The notes: a model not told the origin generated them from the sequence alone. A stretch of 11,068 bases of DNA from DATFMH01 sp035267045 (GCA_035267045.1 DATFMH010000052.1:1-11068); one strand, 5' to 3'; positions 1-8,100 are shown, counted from the first letter of the stretch. Made by a program: numbers and translations.

Positions 1-140
1 CCGTAAGTAATACGAAATGGGCTTCAGGTATCGGACTTCGTTTTGATATGAATCCCCGGGATACGAATAATTTGAGGCTCGATTTTGGTATTGGACAACA
101 TACAACCGGTTTTTACCTGATGTTTGGTGAAGCTTTTTGA
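1..140 (+). CDS. C-terminal end of an outer-membrane beta-barrel protein, probably BamA/TamA (D15 surface antigen) type; 5' part outside window
   Basis: Frame 3 is open from the window edge to a TGA at 138-140, giving the last 45 residues of a protein that starts to the left. What is seen: alternating hydrophobic and polar residues in two strand-like stretches, a GIGLRF segment, then NLRLDFGIG, a short turn, and a terminal GFYLMFGEAF ending in Phe. A C-terminal Phe preceded by alternating aromatic and hydrophobic residues is the known beta-signal recognised by the BAM complex, and the order 'GxGLRF - NLRLDFG - sGFY.. GEAF' resembles the final two barrel strands of Omp85/D15 proteins. It would sit in the outer membrane. 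Which member it is (BamA, TamA, or a patatin- or metallophosphatase-linked barrel) cannot be told from 45 residues. The gene converges on tpl. A 60-codon open frame on the opposite strand here is best read as a shadow of this one. Confidence 0.7.
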   Translation, partial: VSNTKWASGIGLRFDMNPRDTNNLRLDFGIGQHTTGFYLMFGEAF

Positions 141-194
141 AAATTTTTTATCCGTGAAAATCCGGGGAATCTGTGTCACCCGCGTATCATTCTG

Positions 195-231
195 AAAAAA
201 AATCACGGCCCCTTTTATTGGAACCGTGACT
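195..231 (-). terminator. Rho-independent terminator downstream of tpl
   Basis: Read on the minus strand, a stem formed by 229-220 and 212-203 closes a 7-base loop (219-213) and is followed directly by eight U residues (202-195). In RNA the stem has UCACGG/CCGUGA, then two G-U wobbles, then CC/GG, so about 10 pairs; 231 and 202 could add another G-U wobble. On the plus strand the wobble pairs become C-A mismatches and no T-run follows, so the element works for tpl transcripts and not for the barrel-protein gene. It begins 26 bases after the tpl stop codon. Confidence 0.85.
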
Positions 232-256
232 CAATCATTTAAATCAAATTGAAGGT

Positions 257-1645
257 CTATAATTTTTGGAACCTGGATTGAAAGAAACGAAGATATGCAG
301 GCTCATATTCAAATTTAAGACCGGTTATCTTATCACGGTAACTGTACACTTCTTCAATGGACTCAGCGACTACATCCATATGGGCTTGTGTATAAACCCG
401 CCTCGGTATGGTTAATCGCACCAACTCCAGCTTAGGGAAATTATGATCACCCGTTTTCTTATTACGTCCGGCCGAAACAATACCTCGCTCCATACTTCTT
501 ACCCCCGAATCAACATATATCTCAGCGGCCAGTGTTTGTGCCGGCATTTTATCCTGACTCAGATGTGGTAAGAATTTTTTAGCATCCAGGAATACACCAT
601 GACCGCCAACCGGCCGTACGATCGGTACTCCTGCATCAATCAGTTTTTGTCCGAGATATTCTACCTGTCCAACCCGGGCTCTGATATGATCTTCATGAAC
701 CGATTCGGAAATACCAATTGCGAGTGCTTCCATATCGCGGCCGGCCATGCCTCCATACGTATGCAAACCCTCGTATATAACCACCATATTTCTGGCTTTA
801 TCGAATAATTCCGGATCATTCAATGCCAGGAATCCACCGATATTAACAAGAGCATCCTTCTTGGCGCTCATCGTTGCTCCATCGGTCAGAGAGCAGATCT
901 CATACACTATATCATGTATCGATTTATTTTGGTATCCCGGTTCCCGTTTCTTAATGAAATAAGCATTTTCGGCAACTCTTGTCATATCATGAATGATGGG
1001 AATACCATATTTATTGGTCAACTCACGTAATTCCTTAAGATTCTTCAACGAAATAGGCTGACCGCCGGCCATATTTACCGATGTGGCTATCGACACATAC
1101 GGAATCCGGTCAGCACCTTTTTCCTTGATTAAATCTTCAAGTTTATCCAGGTTTACGTCTGCTTTAAACGGGTATTCATTTTCAGGATCATGAGCTTCAT
1201 CGATGATGACATCCACAAATGTTCCACCGGCCAACTCCTGATGCAGTTTGGTTGTTGTGAAATACATATTGCCGGGAATAAAATCGCCCTTTTTGATCAT
1301 GATCTGTGAAATAATATGCTCCGCACCTCTTCCCTGATGGGTCGGTACCAGATAATTATATCCATAAAATTTCTTGACGGCTTCCTCAAGATGATAGAAA
1401 TTTTCACTACCTGCGTAAGCTTCGTCACCCATCATCATACCTGCCCACTGACGATCACTCATGGCAGATGTACCACTGTCGGTTAACAAGTCGATATAAA
1501 CATCTCGTGACCTGAGTAGAAAAGTATTATATCCAGCCTCTTTAATGGCTTTTTCTCTTGCTTCTCTTGAAATTATGCGGACCGGTTCCACCATTTTTAT
1601 TTTATATGGTTCGGCCCATGAACGTTTTTTGTTTTGATTACTCAT
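257..1645 (-). CDS. tpl: Tyrosine phenol-lyase (beta-tyrosinase, EC 4.1.99.2)
   Basis: PLP-dependent cytosolic lyase that splits L-tyrosine into phenol, pyruvate and ammonium. The 462 residues align with the 456-residue Citrobacter freundii enzyme as I recall it, with a constant offset of +6 and no evident gaps. Visible active-site residues: Phe42, Tyr77 in DEAYAGS, Arg106 in THQGRGAE, Asn191 in VNMAGGQP, Asp220 and Arg223 in HDMTR, the PLP Schiff-base Lys263 in SAKKD, and Arg410 for the substrate carboxylate. Tyrosine rather than tryptophan specificity is indicated by Thr130, Met385/Arg387 (SMERG) and Phe454, which correspond to Thr124, Met379/Arg381 and Phe448 of C. freundii; tryptophanases carry Asp, Val/Ile and His there. 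The ATG at 1645 is kept because the family begins near there; upstream there is only a weak AGG. A terminator follows the TAG stop. The gene is transcribed alone, divergently from its paralogue tnaA. No transporter or TyrR-type regulator is adjacent. Confidence 0.93.
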   Translation of the reverse strand: MSNQNKKRSWAEPYKIKMVEPVRIISREAREKAIKEAGYNTFLLRSRDVYIDLLTDSGTSAMSDRQWAGMMMGDEAYAGSENFYHLEEAVKKFYGYNYLVPTHQGRGAEHIISQIMIKKGDFIPGNMYFTTTKLHQELAGGTFVDVIIDEAHDPENEYPFKADVNLDKLEDLIKEKGADRIPYVSIATSVNMAGGQPISLKNLKELRELTNKYGIPIIHDMTRVAENAYFIKKREPGYQNKSIHDIVYEICSLTDGATMSAKKDALVNIGGFLALNDPELFDKARNMVVIYEGLHTYGGMAGRDMEALAIGISESVHEDHIRARVGQVEYLGQKLIDAGVPIVRPVGGHGVFLDAKKFLPHLSQDKMPAQTLAAEIYVDSGVRSMERGIVSAGRNKKTGDHNFPKLELVRLTIPRRVYTQAHMDVVAESIEEVYSYRDKITGLKFEYEPAYLRFFQSRFQKL

Positions 1646-1748
1646 AGTTTGACCTGATTATTTTTTTTGTAATTCTTTAATAGTTTTGAATTCTGATAGT
1701 ATCTCTTTTCATTTACTCTCAGGTGGATAGGCATGGGGGCTGATACGG

Positions 1749-1767
1749 ATATTATCTGCAATAATAT
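1749..1767. promoter_or_regulatory. Inverted repeat in the tpl upstream region, possible operator
   Basis: ATATTAT (1749-1755) and ATAATAT (1761-1767) are perfect reverse complements around the spacer CTGCA. The centre lies about 113 bases upstream of the tpl start codon, a usual distance for a regulator site. It does not match the TyrR box (TGTAAA-N6-TTTACA) known from enteric tpl. The arms are entirely A/T, so a chance origin is quite possible. Confidence 0.3.
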
Positions 1768-1987
1768 TCAAGCTCGAATGGGTAGTATAATGAACTAATA
1801 ATTTCATCTCTTAAAATAGTCCGATACCGACAACCGATACTATAATTCCCCAAAGTGAAAAATTAGTTTATATCAGTCTTTCAGTACCGGATTCCAACTC
1901 ACAGAATAAATATTAATTAATTGTTAGACAATGAGTTACAATTATCCTAAAAATTTTATTTGTAGTTGAAGGTAACTTATATTCAAG

Positions 1988-2011
1988 ATTTAAGATAATC
2001 AAGTCTTAAAT
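1988..2011. promoter_or_regulatory. Inverted repeat, TTAAGA-N8-TCTTAA copy 1, candidate operator
   Basis: ATTTAAGA (1988-1995) and TCTTAAAT (2004-2011) are perfect 8-base reverse complements with an 8-base spacer. The core has exactly the same half-sites and spacing as the repeat at 2184-2203. Two matching dyads in one divergent promoter region suggest binding sites for a dimeric regulator, although no regulator gene lies in the window. Its centre is about 255 bases upstream of tnaA and 355 upstream of tpl. Confidence 0.4.
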
Positions 2012-2064
2012 GATATGGATAAGCATAATCACCCTTAACTTAGTAACCGTTTTTTAATTGGAAA

Positions 2065-2080
2065 AGGGTTTATGAACCCT
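2065..2080 (+). promoter_or_regulatory. Hairpin in the putative tnaA leader
   Basis: AGGGTT (2065-2070) and AACCCT (2075-2080) form a perfect 6-pair stem with a TATG loop. The ATG of the short frame at 2072-2107 lies partly in this loop. A longer-range 7-pair helix, TAACTTA (2036-2042) with TAAGTTA (2105-2111), can enclose it. This could be a translational or attenuation structure if the tnaA transcript begins upstream of here; the transcription start is unknown. Confidence 0.3.
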
Positions 2081-2107
2081 ACCTGGCAAATAGATCTTTT
2101 TCGTTAA
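2072..2107 (+). CDS. Possible 11-residue leader peptide upstream of tnaA
   Basis: ATG to TAA encodes MNPTWQIDLFR. A GGAAAAGGG stretch (2060-2068) ends three bases before the ATG and could serve as a ribosome binding site, though the spacing is short. In enteric bacteria the tna operon is preceded by tnaC, a leader peptide whose conserved Trp and Asp (WFNID) and final Pro stall the ribosome in the presence of tryptophan. This frame has one Trp and an Asp three residues later, but the spacing differs by one and no Pro follows, so it is not a TnaC homologue by sequence. Other tiny frames occur nearby by chance (1931-1969 with two Tyr, 2010-2057 with one Trp), so support is weak. Confidence 0.18.
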   Translation: MNPTWQIDLFR

Positions 2108-2183
2108 GTTATGCGTTATTGACTACGGCTAAACACTCATAACACTCCTGCATATTTAAAGCATTGCAATCTTTTGCCAATAT

Positions 2184-2203
2184 TTAAGATTTGTTTATCT
2201 TAA
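2184..2203. promoter_or_regulatory. Inverted repeat, TTAAGA-N8-TCTTAA copy 2, candidate operator
   Basis: TTAAGAT (2184-2190) and ATCTTAA (2197-2203) are perfect reverse complements. Counted as TTAAGA-N8-TCTTAA the element has the same form as copy 1, begins 194 bases after it, and shares the 9-mer ATTTAAGAT with it (2182-2190 is identical to 1988-1996). It is centred about 62 bases upstream of the tnaA ATG, where a bound protein could activate or block tnaA transcription. Confidence 0.42.
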
Positions 2204-2255
2204 TTAACATTCATTGAATAACTGAAATTATTAGCCGTATATAGTCAGAGAGATC

Positions 2256-3647
2256 ATGCACTTAAAACCATTTCAAACAAATACCATTATCGAACCATTT
2301 CGTATCCGTTCTATCGAAGCCATGCACTTCACTTCCATGGAAGAACGCCAACAATTATTAAAGGATGCCGGCTATAATCCATTTTTATTGAAAGCAGATG
2401 ATGTCCAAATTGATTTACTTACTGACAGCGGCACAGGGGCTATGTCTAAAGATCAATGGTCGGCTATGATAGCCAGCGATGAATCTTACGCGGGATCATC
2501 ATCATATTATAAATTTGAACATGCTATACAGGATATTACCGGATACGCTAATGTTATTCCGACTCACCAGGGCCGGGCTGCGGAAAATATTTTATTTACC
2601 ACCATAGCCAAACCTGGTGACGTCATACCAAGTAATACCCATTTTGACACAACACGCGCTCATGTGGAACATGCCGGTGCAGAAGCACGTGACCTTGTCA
2701 TTCCCGAAGGACGCAACCCGGGGTTAAAACATCCTTTTAAGGGAAACATGGATCTGGATGCCCTGAAAGCAACTATTGAAGAAACAGGACCGGAACGCAT
2801 ACCTGTGGTCATGATGACCGTTACCAATAATTCCGGAGGTGGACAACCGGTGAGCATTGAAAATATTAAGAAAACTTCCGAACTTGCACATGAATATGAC
2901 ATCCCTTTCTTTCTGGATGCCTGCCGTTTTGCAGAAAATGCATGGTTCATTAAAATGCGTGAAGAGGGTTATGCTGATAAATCACCTATAGAGATCGCAC
3001 GTCAAATGTTCGATTATGCTGACGGTTGCACCATGAGTGCAAAAAAAGACGGTATGACCAACATTGGCGGTTTTCTTGCCGTTGATGATCCGGAATTAGC
3101 TAAACAATGCAGAAGTCTTGAGATTTTGACAGAAGGATTTCCAACTTACGGTGGAATGGCCGGATATGATATGGAAGCCATTGCCCTTGGATTATATGAA
3201 GCGTTGGATGAAAAATATCTCCGGTATCGTATACGCACTATATCATATCTGGGCGATAAATTAACCGAAGCCGGCGTCCCGATAGTTCAACCTACAGGAG
3301 GACATGCCATTTATATCGATGCTAAAGAAATGTTACCGCATATTCCCCCCCTGGAATACCCGGCTTGGTCTTTGAATAATGCCCTATACCTGTTAGGTGG
3401 TGTACGTGGAGTTGAAATCGGAAGTATTATGTTCGGTATGCAACCCGATGGAACAGAAAAACCCGCTGCCCTGGAACTTGTCCGGTTGGCCTTTCCTCGT
3501 CGTGTTTATACGCAGAGCCATGTTGATTACCTCTCGGAAGTAATATTATCGGTTTTTGAGCAGCGTGATCAACTAACCGGCTACCGTGTCGTTTCACAAT
3601 CGAATGTACTCCGCCATTTTACCGTTCAACTCGAACCAATAGAATAA
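2256..3647 (+). CDS. tnaA: Tryptophanase (tryptophan indole-lyase, EC 4.1.99.1)
   Basis: PLP-dependent cytosolic lyase converting L-tryptophan to indole, pyruvate and ammonium. The 463 residues are a full-length member of the beta-eliminating lyase family. Visible residues: Tyr78 in DESYAGS, Arg107 in THQGR, Asn192 before SGGGQP, Asp221 and Arg224 in DACRF, the PLP Lys264 in SAKKD, and Arg410 for the substrate carboxylate. Tryptophan specificity is suggested by Asp131 (FDTT), Val386-Glu387-Ile388 (GVRGVEIGS) and His454 (LRHF), which match E. coli TnaA (FDTT, AVEIGS, His463) where tyrosine phenol-lyase has Thr, Met/Arg and Phe. Small departures are GRAAEN for the usual GRGAE and GMQP for GRDP. 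The body of the protein otherwise reads closer to TPL-like sequences than E. coli TnaA does, so a broader substrate range cannot be excluded. The ATG at 2256 fits the family N-terminus (EPFRIRSIE at residues 13-21). The gene stands alone and ends 17 bases from the gltD stop, with no clear terminator hairpin. Confidence 0.9.
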   Translation: MHLKPFQTNTIIEPFRIRSIEAMHFTSMEERQQLLKDAGYNPFLLKADDVQIDLLTDSGTGAMSKDQWSAMIASDESYAGSSSYYKFEHAIQDITGYANVIPTHQGRAAENILFTTIAKPGDVIPSNTHFDTTRAHVEHAGAEARDLVIPEGRNPGLKHPFKGNMDLDALKATIEETGPERIPVVMMTVTNNSGGGQPVSIENIKKTSELAHEYDIPFFLDACRFAENAWFIKMREEGYADKSPIEIARQMFDYADGCTMSAKKDGMTNIGGFLAVDDPELAKQCRSLEILTEGFPTYGGMAGYDMEAIALGLYEALDEKYLRYRIRTISYLGDKLTEAGVPIVQPTGGHAIYIDAKEMLPHIPPLEYPAWSLNNALYLLGGVRGVEIGSIMFGMQPDGTEKPAALELVRLAFPRRVYTQSHVDYLSEVILSVFEQRDQLTGYRVVSQSNVLRHFTVQLEPIE

Positions 3648-3664
3648 CTTTTAAATTTGTTTTT

Positions 3665-5143
3665 TTATTTCTCTATCGGAGGATTGACAGTTTGCAAGCT
3701 GGCAGGTAATCTACTGGAGTTCATTAAATATTTATCAATATGACGAGCGGCGTCTCGTCCTTCGCCAATAGCCCATACGACGAGTGACTGTCCGCGGCGG
3801 GCATCACCGGCTGCAAAGACACCGGGAATATTGGTCATCATCTTATCATTAACCTTGAATGTACCAAACTCTGCATCCAGGCCAAATTTTTCAAAAACGT
3901 TACTTTCAGCCCCTTCAAAACCGATAGCGATCAGGACCAGGTCGGCATCTATTTTAAGATCAGGATCCAGGACTTTTTTGTCTGTTCTTTTTCCGTTTTC
4001 ATCATAGGTCCATTCCACACGTTCTGCTGCAAGATAATTTACCCTGTCATCTTTGTCATCATCAACAAATTCTATGGTATTGACACCGAATTCCTGTTCG
4101 CCACCCTCTTCAATAGCATACGTTTTCTTATATACGAGTGGTTGTTCCGGCCACGGGTTATCTAACTTCCTTTTTAAAGGCTTTTGGGGGTTAATACTAA
4201 TTTGTACGACCTGTTTAGCACCCTGTCTGTGTGCAGTGGCCACACAATCGGCACCTGTATCACCACCACCCAAAACAATCACATTTTTATCTTTAGCATC
4301 TATTATCTTATTAACTTCTTTGCCTGCCTGCCGACGATTGGCATTAACAAGATATTCCATTGCATAATGAACTCCATTGAGATCACGGCCGGGTAATGAG
4401 ACGTCTCGTTGTTTAAGAGCACCAATTGCCAATAATACTGCATCAAAATCATCATAAATACGCTCGAAAGGTATATTGTCTCCAACCTCAGTATTTGTCA
4501 TAAAAAATATACCTTCTTCAGAAAGTTGTTTAATACGTCTTTTTACCTGTTTCTTGGCAAATTTGAAATCAGGTATTCCATATGTCATCAATCCGCCCGG
4601 TGTATCATCCCTTTCAAATATCGTAACTTTATGACCGCAACGGTTTAATTGTTGAGCAGCTGCAAGCCCGGCAGGTCCGCTGCCAATTATAGCAACATCA
4701 AATCCGGTACGTTCTTCGGGTGGCTCCGGCTTAATCCAACCCATTTCCCAACCTTTATCGACGATGGCCCGTTCGATGCTTTTTATGGCCACCGGATCAT
4801 CATTAATTGATAGAACGCAAGCATTCTCACACGGTGCGGGGCAGATATATCCTGTGAATTCAGGAAAATTATTAGTAGCATGTAGACGGCTTAAAGCCGA
4901 TTTCCAATCCCCCAGATTTACAAGATCATTCCAATCCGGAATTATATTACCGATTGGGCAGCCCCCCATGCAAGTGGGAACACCACAATCCATACATCTT
5001 TTGCCTTGTTGCTGCAGATGCTCTTCGTCCCATTCCGGTTTCCAGATCTCTTCATAATCTGATGTTCTTTTATCCGCAGGACGTTTACCTATAGGTTTAC
5101 GATTATACTCTAAATATCCGCCTGGATGATTCTCACTACTCAT
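3665..5143 (-). CDS. gltD: Glutamate synthase, small (beta) subunit, NAD(P)H-dependent
   Basis: Flavoprotein subunit that oxidises NAD(P)H on FAD and passes electrons through two 4Fe-4S clusters to the FMN of GltB; cytosolic. The 492 residues are close to the usual family length. N-terminal cysteines form C50-x2-C53-x4-C58-x3-C62 and C101-x3-C105-x3-C109, the expected cluster ligands. The FAD-binding GSGPAG (154-159) is followed by an acidic Glu177 at the end of the second strand; the NAD(P) Rossmann motif is GGGDTGADC (292-300); GDARRGQS (446-453) is the second FAD motif. Homologues of this fold include NfnL and the PreT subunit of dihydropyrimidine dehydrogenase, but the position directly after gltB settles the call. 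Its ATG overlaps the gltB stop as ATGA (5140-5143) and no good ribosome binding site is seen, so translational coupling is likely. It converges on tnaA. Confidence 0.95.
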   Translation of the reverse strand: MSSENHPGGYLEYNRKPIGKRPADKRTSDYEEIWKPEWDEEHLQQQGKRCMDCGVPTCMGGCPIGNIIPDWNDLVNLGDWKSALSRLHATNNFPEFTGYICPAPCENACVLSINDDPVAIKSIERAIVDKGWEMGWIKPEPPEERTGFDVAIIGSGPAGLAAAQQLNRCGHKVTIFERDDTPGGLMTYGIPDFKFAKKQVKRRIKQLSEEGIFFMTNTEVGDNIPFERIYDDFDAVLLAIGALKQRDVSLPGRDLNGVHYAMEYLVNANRRQAGKEVNKIIDAKDKNVIVLGGGDTGADCVATAHRQGAKQVVQISINPQKPLKRKLDNPWPEQPLVYKKTYAIEEGGEQEFGVNTIEFVDDDKDDRVNYLAAERVEWTYDENGKRTDKKVLDPDLKIDADLVLIAIGFEGAESNVFEKFGLDAEFGTFKVNDKMMTNIPGVFAAGDARRGQSLVVWAIGEGRDAARHIDKYLMNSSRLPASLQTVNPPIEK

Positions 5144-8100
5144 GCTACTATACTTTGTTTAGGTTTACCTGGAAGTTCTTGCCTGATATCAATCCCTTTT
5201 TCAAGATTCTCACTGAGAACCCGTGCATAGGCATCCGGCATTACTTTTACAAAATGGCGAACACTTTCTTCCCAGTTATCTAAAATACGCCGGGCTTTAG
5301 CGCTATTAGTGTATTGATAATGATTTTCCAATAAACGATGAACGATTTTCAGATCTCTGTCCTCTTCAAATGATTCCAGATGAATCTGCTGTTTATTCAT
5401 CTTCGCCTCGAAATCCTTATCCTCATCGAAGATGTATGCTTCACCGCCACTCATACCGGCACCAAAATTTTTACCTGTACTGCCCAAAATCACTACAACT
5501 CCACCGGTCATATATTCGCAGCCATGATCACCAATACCTTCTACTACAGTCATTGCTCCGGAATTTCGAACGGCAAAACGCTCACCGGCTTGCCCATTGA
5601 AGTAGGTCTCACCAGCCGTTGCTCCATATAAAGCCACGTTACCGATGATAATATTATCCGAAGCCTCATAGGTGCTTTCTTTCGGTTTTTTCACAATAAT
5701 TTTGCCACCGGACAGGCCCTTGCCCACATAATCGTTTGCCGATCCTTGCAGATGCAATGAAAGGCCCTTTGCCAGAAATGCCCCGAAACTTTGTCCGGCT
5801 ATCCCGGAACAGTTTAGGGTGACCATATCATCATTCAGTGCTCTCATGCCATGTTTCTTCGTAACGGCTGAACTCAATAATGTACCGAATGTCCGGTCGC
5901 GATTAGAAATTTTCACATCAAGACTGATCGTCTTATTATCCTCAAGCGCGGGCATAACCTGATCAATAATTTTATGATCGATTTTACGATAAAGTTTATG
6001 GTTCTGTTCCCTGGTTTTAATATGGTCGTCGTCGGATGGTTGACGATACAACAGTGGAGAAAGATCGAATTCGGGCGCTTTTGTTTTTTTCAATTCTTTC
6101 GGGCGAAGCATTTCAACCCTTCCTATCATTTCATCCATTGAACGGAATCCCATATCAGCCATTAATTCACGTACTTCGCGTGCTATAAACTTCATATAAT
6201 TGATGATATACTCCGGTTTTCCGGCAAAACGTTTACGTAACTCCGGATCCTGAGTGGCAATACCTACCGAACAGGTATTACAATGGCACTTACGTAACAT
6301 GATACATCCCAAAGTAACCAATGGAGCCGTTCCAAAGCCATATTCTTCCGCCCCCAAAAGAGCTGCAACCACGACATCTCTACCTGTTTTTAAACCGCCA
6401 TCTGTACGGACCCGTATTCTTGAACGCAAATTAGTGGCAAGTAATACCTGGTTAGCCTCAGCCAAACCTAATTCCCATTGTGAACCGGCCGACTTTATTG
6501 ACGTTTTTACGGCCGCACCTGTACCACCTGAATCTCCGCTAATTAAAACGGCATCGGCCCGTGCTTTGGCTACACCGGCCGCAATCGTACCGACACCAGA
6601 TTTCGAAACAAGCTTTACGTGAATTTCAGCATCAGGATTTGCGCATTTCAGATCATGAATCAATTGAGCAAGATCCTCAATAGAATAGATATCGTGATGT
6701 GGCGGTGGTGATATCAGCCCAATTCCGGGAATCGTATACCGTACTTTGGCAATAATGTCCCCTACTTTTCCACCGGGTAATTCGCCACCCTCTCCGGGCT
6801 TAGCTCCCTGGGCCATTTTTATTTCTATTTGTTTGGCACTGGCAAGGTATTCACTGGTCACGCCAAAACGACCACTTGCCACCTGTTTCATAGAACATTC
6901 CCTATCCGTTCCGAAACGTTCAACTTCCTCACCGCCTTCGCCGGTTCCTGATTTTCCACCGATCCGGTTCATAGCAACGGCCAATGTTTCATGCGTTTCT
7001 TTACTTAAAGAGCCAAATGACATCGAACCGGTTGAGAATCGTTTCATGATCGATTCTTCAGGTTCTACTTCTTCTATTGGGATTGACTTGCCATTTTTGA
7101 AATCGAGGATGCCACGTATGGTAAATTGATGTTCACTTTGTTCATTTATGGCTTGTGCAAACTCTTTGTAAACGTTATAATCGTCGCCTTTGACAGCGTA
7201 TTGCAACTTGCCTATTGTGATTGGATTCCATTCGTGTTCTTCACCGTCACGGCGCCAGTAATACTCTCCCCCTGACTTTAAGGGCAAAGTCCCGGCTACC
7301 TTACTATTATAAGCGCGTTCGTGACGCTTGATAATCCCATTCTCAATCTGATGTAAACCGATACCGGACAGACTGGCTGTTGTTCCTGCAAAATACTCCT
7401 GTACCAAATCATTATTCAATCCGATTGTCTCAAAAATTTGAGCTCCTTTATAACTCTCAAGCGTTGAAATACCCATTTTGGACATCACTTTAAGGATACC
7501 ACCTTCTATCGCTTTACGATAGTTGAGATAAGCATCTTTACGCGTTACGCTCGTAAAACCCTCACGCAGCATCTTTGTAATAGTACGGTAAGCTAACCAT
7601 GGATTTACGGCATCCGCACCATATCCAAGAAGCGTACAAAAATGATGAACCAGTGTAGCCTCACCCGATTCAACAACCAGGGCTACTTGTGTTCTCAGGT
7701 TCTTCCGTATCAAATGATGATGGAGCGCACCGACCACGAGTAAAGAGGGAACGGCCATCCTTTTATTACTAATTGAGCGATCGGATAAAATCAATATCTC
7801 ACAACCGTTTAAAATAGCTTCTTCAGCCCGCTCACGCATCAATTCAATAGCCCTGCGCAGTTTTCGTCCAGCCGGGTAAGTGGTGTCTATGATACAGGAT
7901 CGAATACCATTATCATCAATATCCCGGATGATTTCCATTTCCTCGTCCGTTAGAATAGGAGATTGCAGGTACAACTGACGACAATGTTCTGGTGACTCCG
8001 ATAGGAGGTTATGTTTACTACCAATATGGCTTTCAAGCGAAGTGACTAAATCTTCCCGTATATAATCAAGAGGTGGATTCGATACCTGTGCAAATTCCTG

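Larger units (their letters stand above)
1646..2255. promoter_or_regulatory. 610-base divergent intergenic region between tpl and tnaA
   Basis: This AT-rich stretch must hold the promoters of both lyase genes. I see no protein gene longer than about 15 codons and no RNA gene. It contains three inverted repeats (1749-1767, 1988-2011, 2184-2203), a hairpin at 2065-2080 and several tiny reading frames, listed separately. No exact TAnnTTTG element is found on either side. A sigma70-like candidate for tnaA is TTGAAT (2214-2219), an 18-base spacer, and TATATA (2238-2243), but it lies only 12 bases from the ATG and in such AT-rich DNA could be chance. Ribosome binding sites for both genes are poor (an AGG before tpl, a GAGAG before tnaA). 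Confidence 0.6.

Noticed and set aside
24..206. 60-codon frame on the minus strand at the left edge
   Set aside because: It lies antisense to the barrel-protein C-terminus and runs through the tpl terminator; the plus-strand reading makes far better protein sense.
2061..2080. Minus-strand terminator formed by the AGGGTT/AACCCT hairpin followed by TTTT
   Set aside because: Six pairs and four U residues are weak, and it would lie upstream of tpl where no transcript is known to need ending.
2072..2107. Naming the short frame tnaC
   Set aside because: It lacks the WFNID spacing and the terminal Pro of TnaC; only a loose analogy can be supported.
3618..3680. Terminator between tnaA and gltD (GTTC-AACTC-GAAC with a later T-run)
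   Set aside because: The stem has only four pairs and the T-run begins more than 20 bases away; not credible as a Rho-independent terminator.
6254..7129. Long plus-strand frames (122 and 127 codons) inside gltB
   Set aside because: They are antisense shadows of the conserved FMN-domain coding sequence and show no family features.
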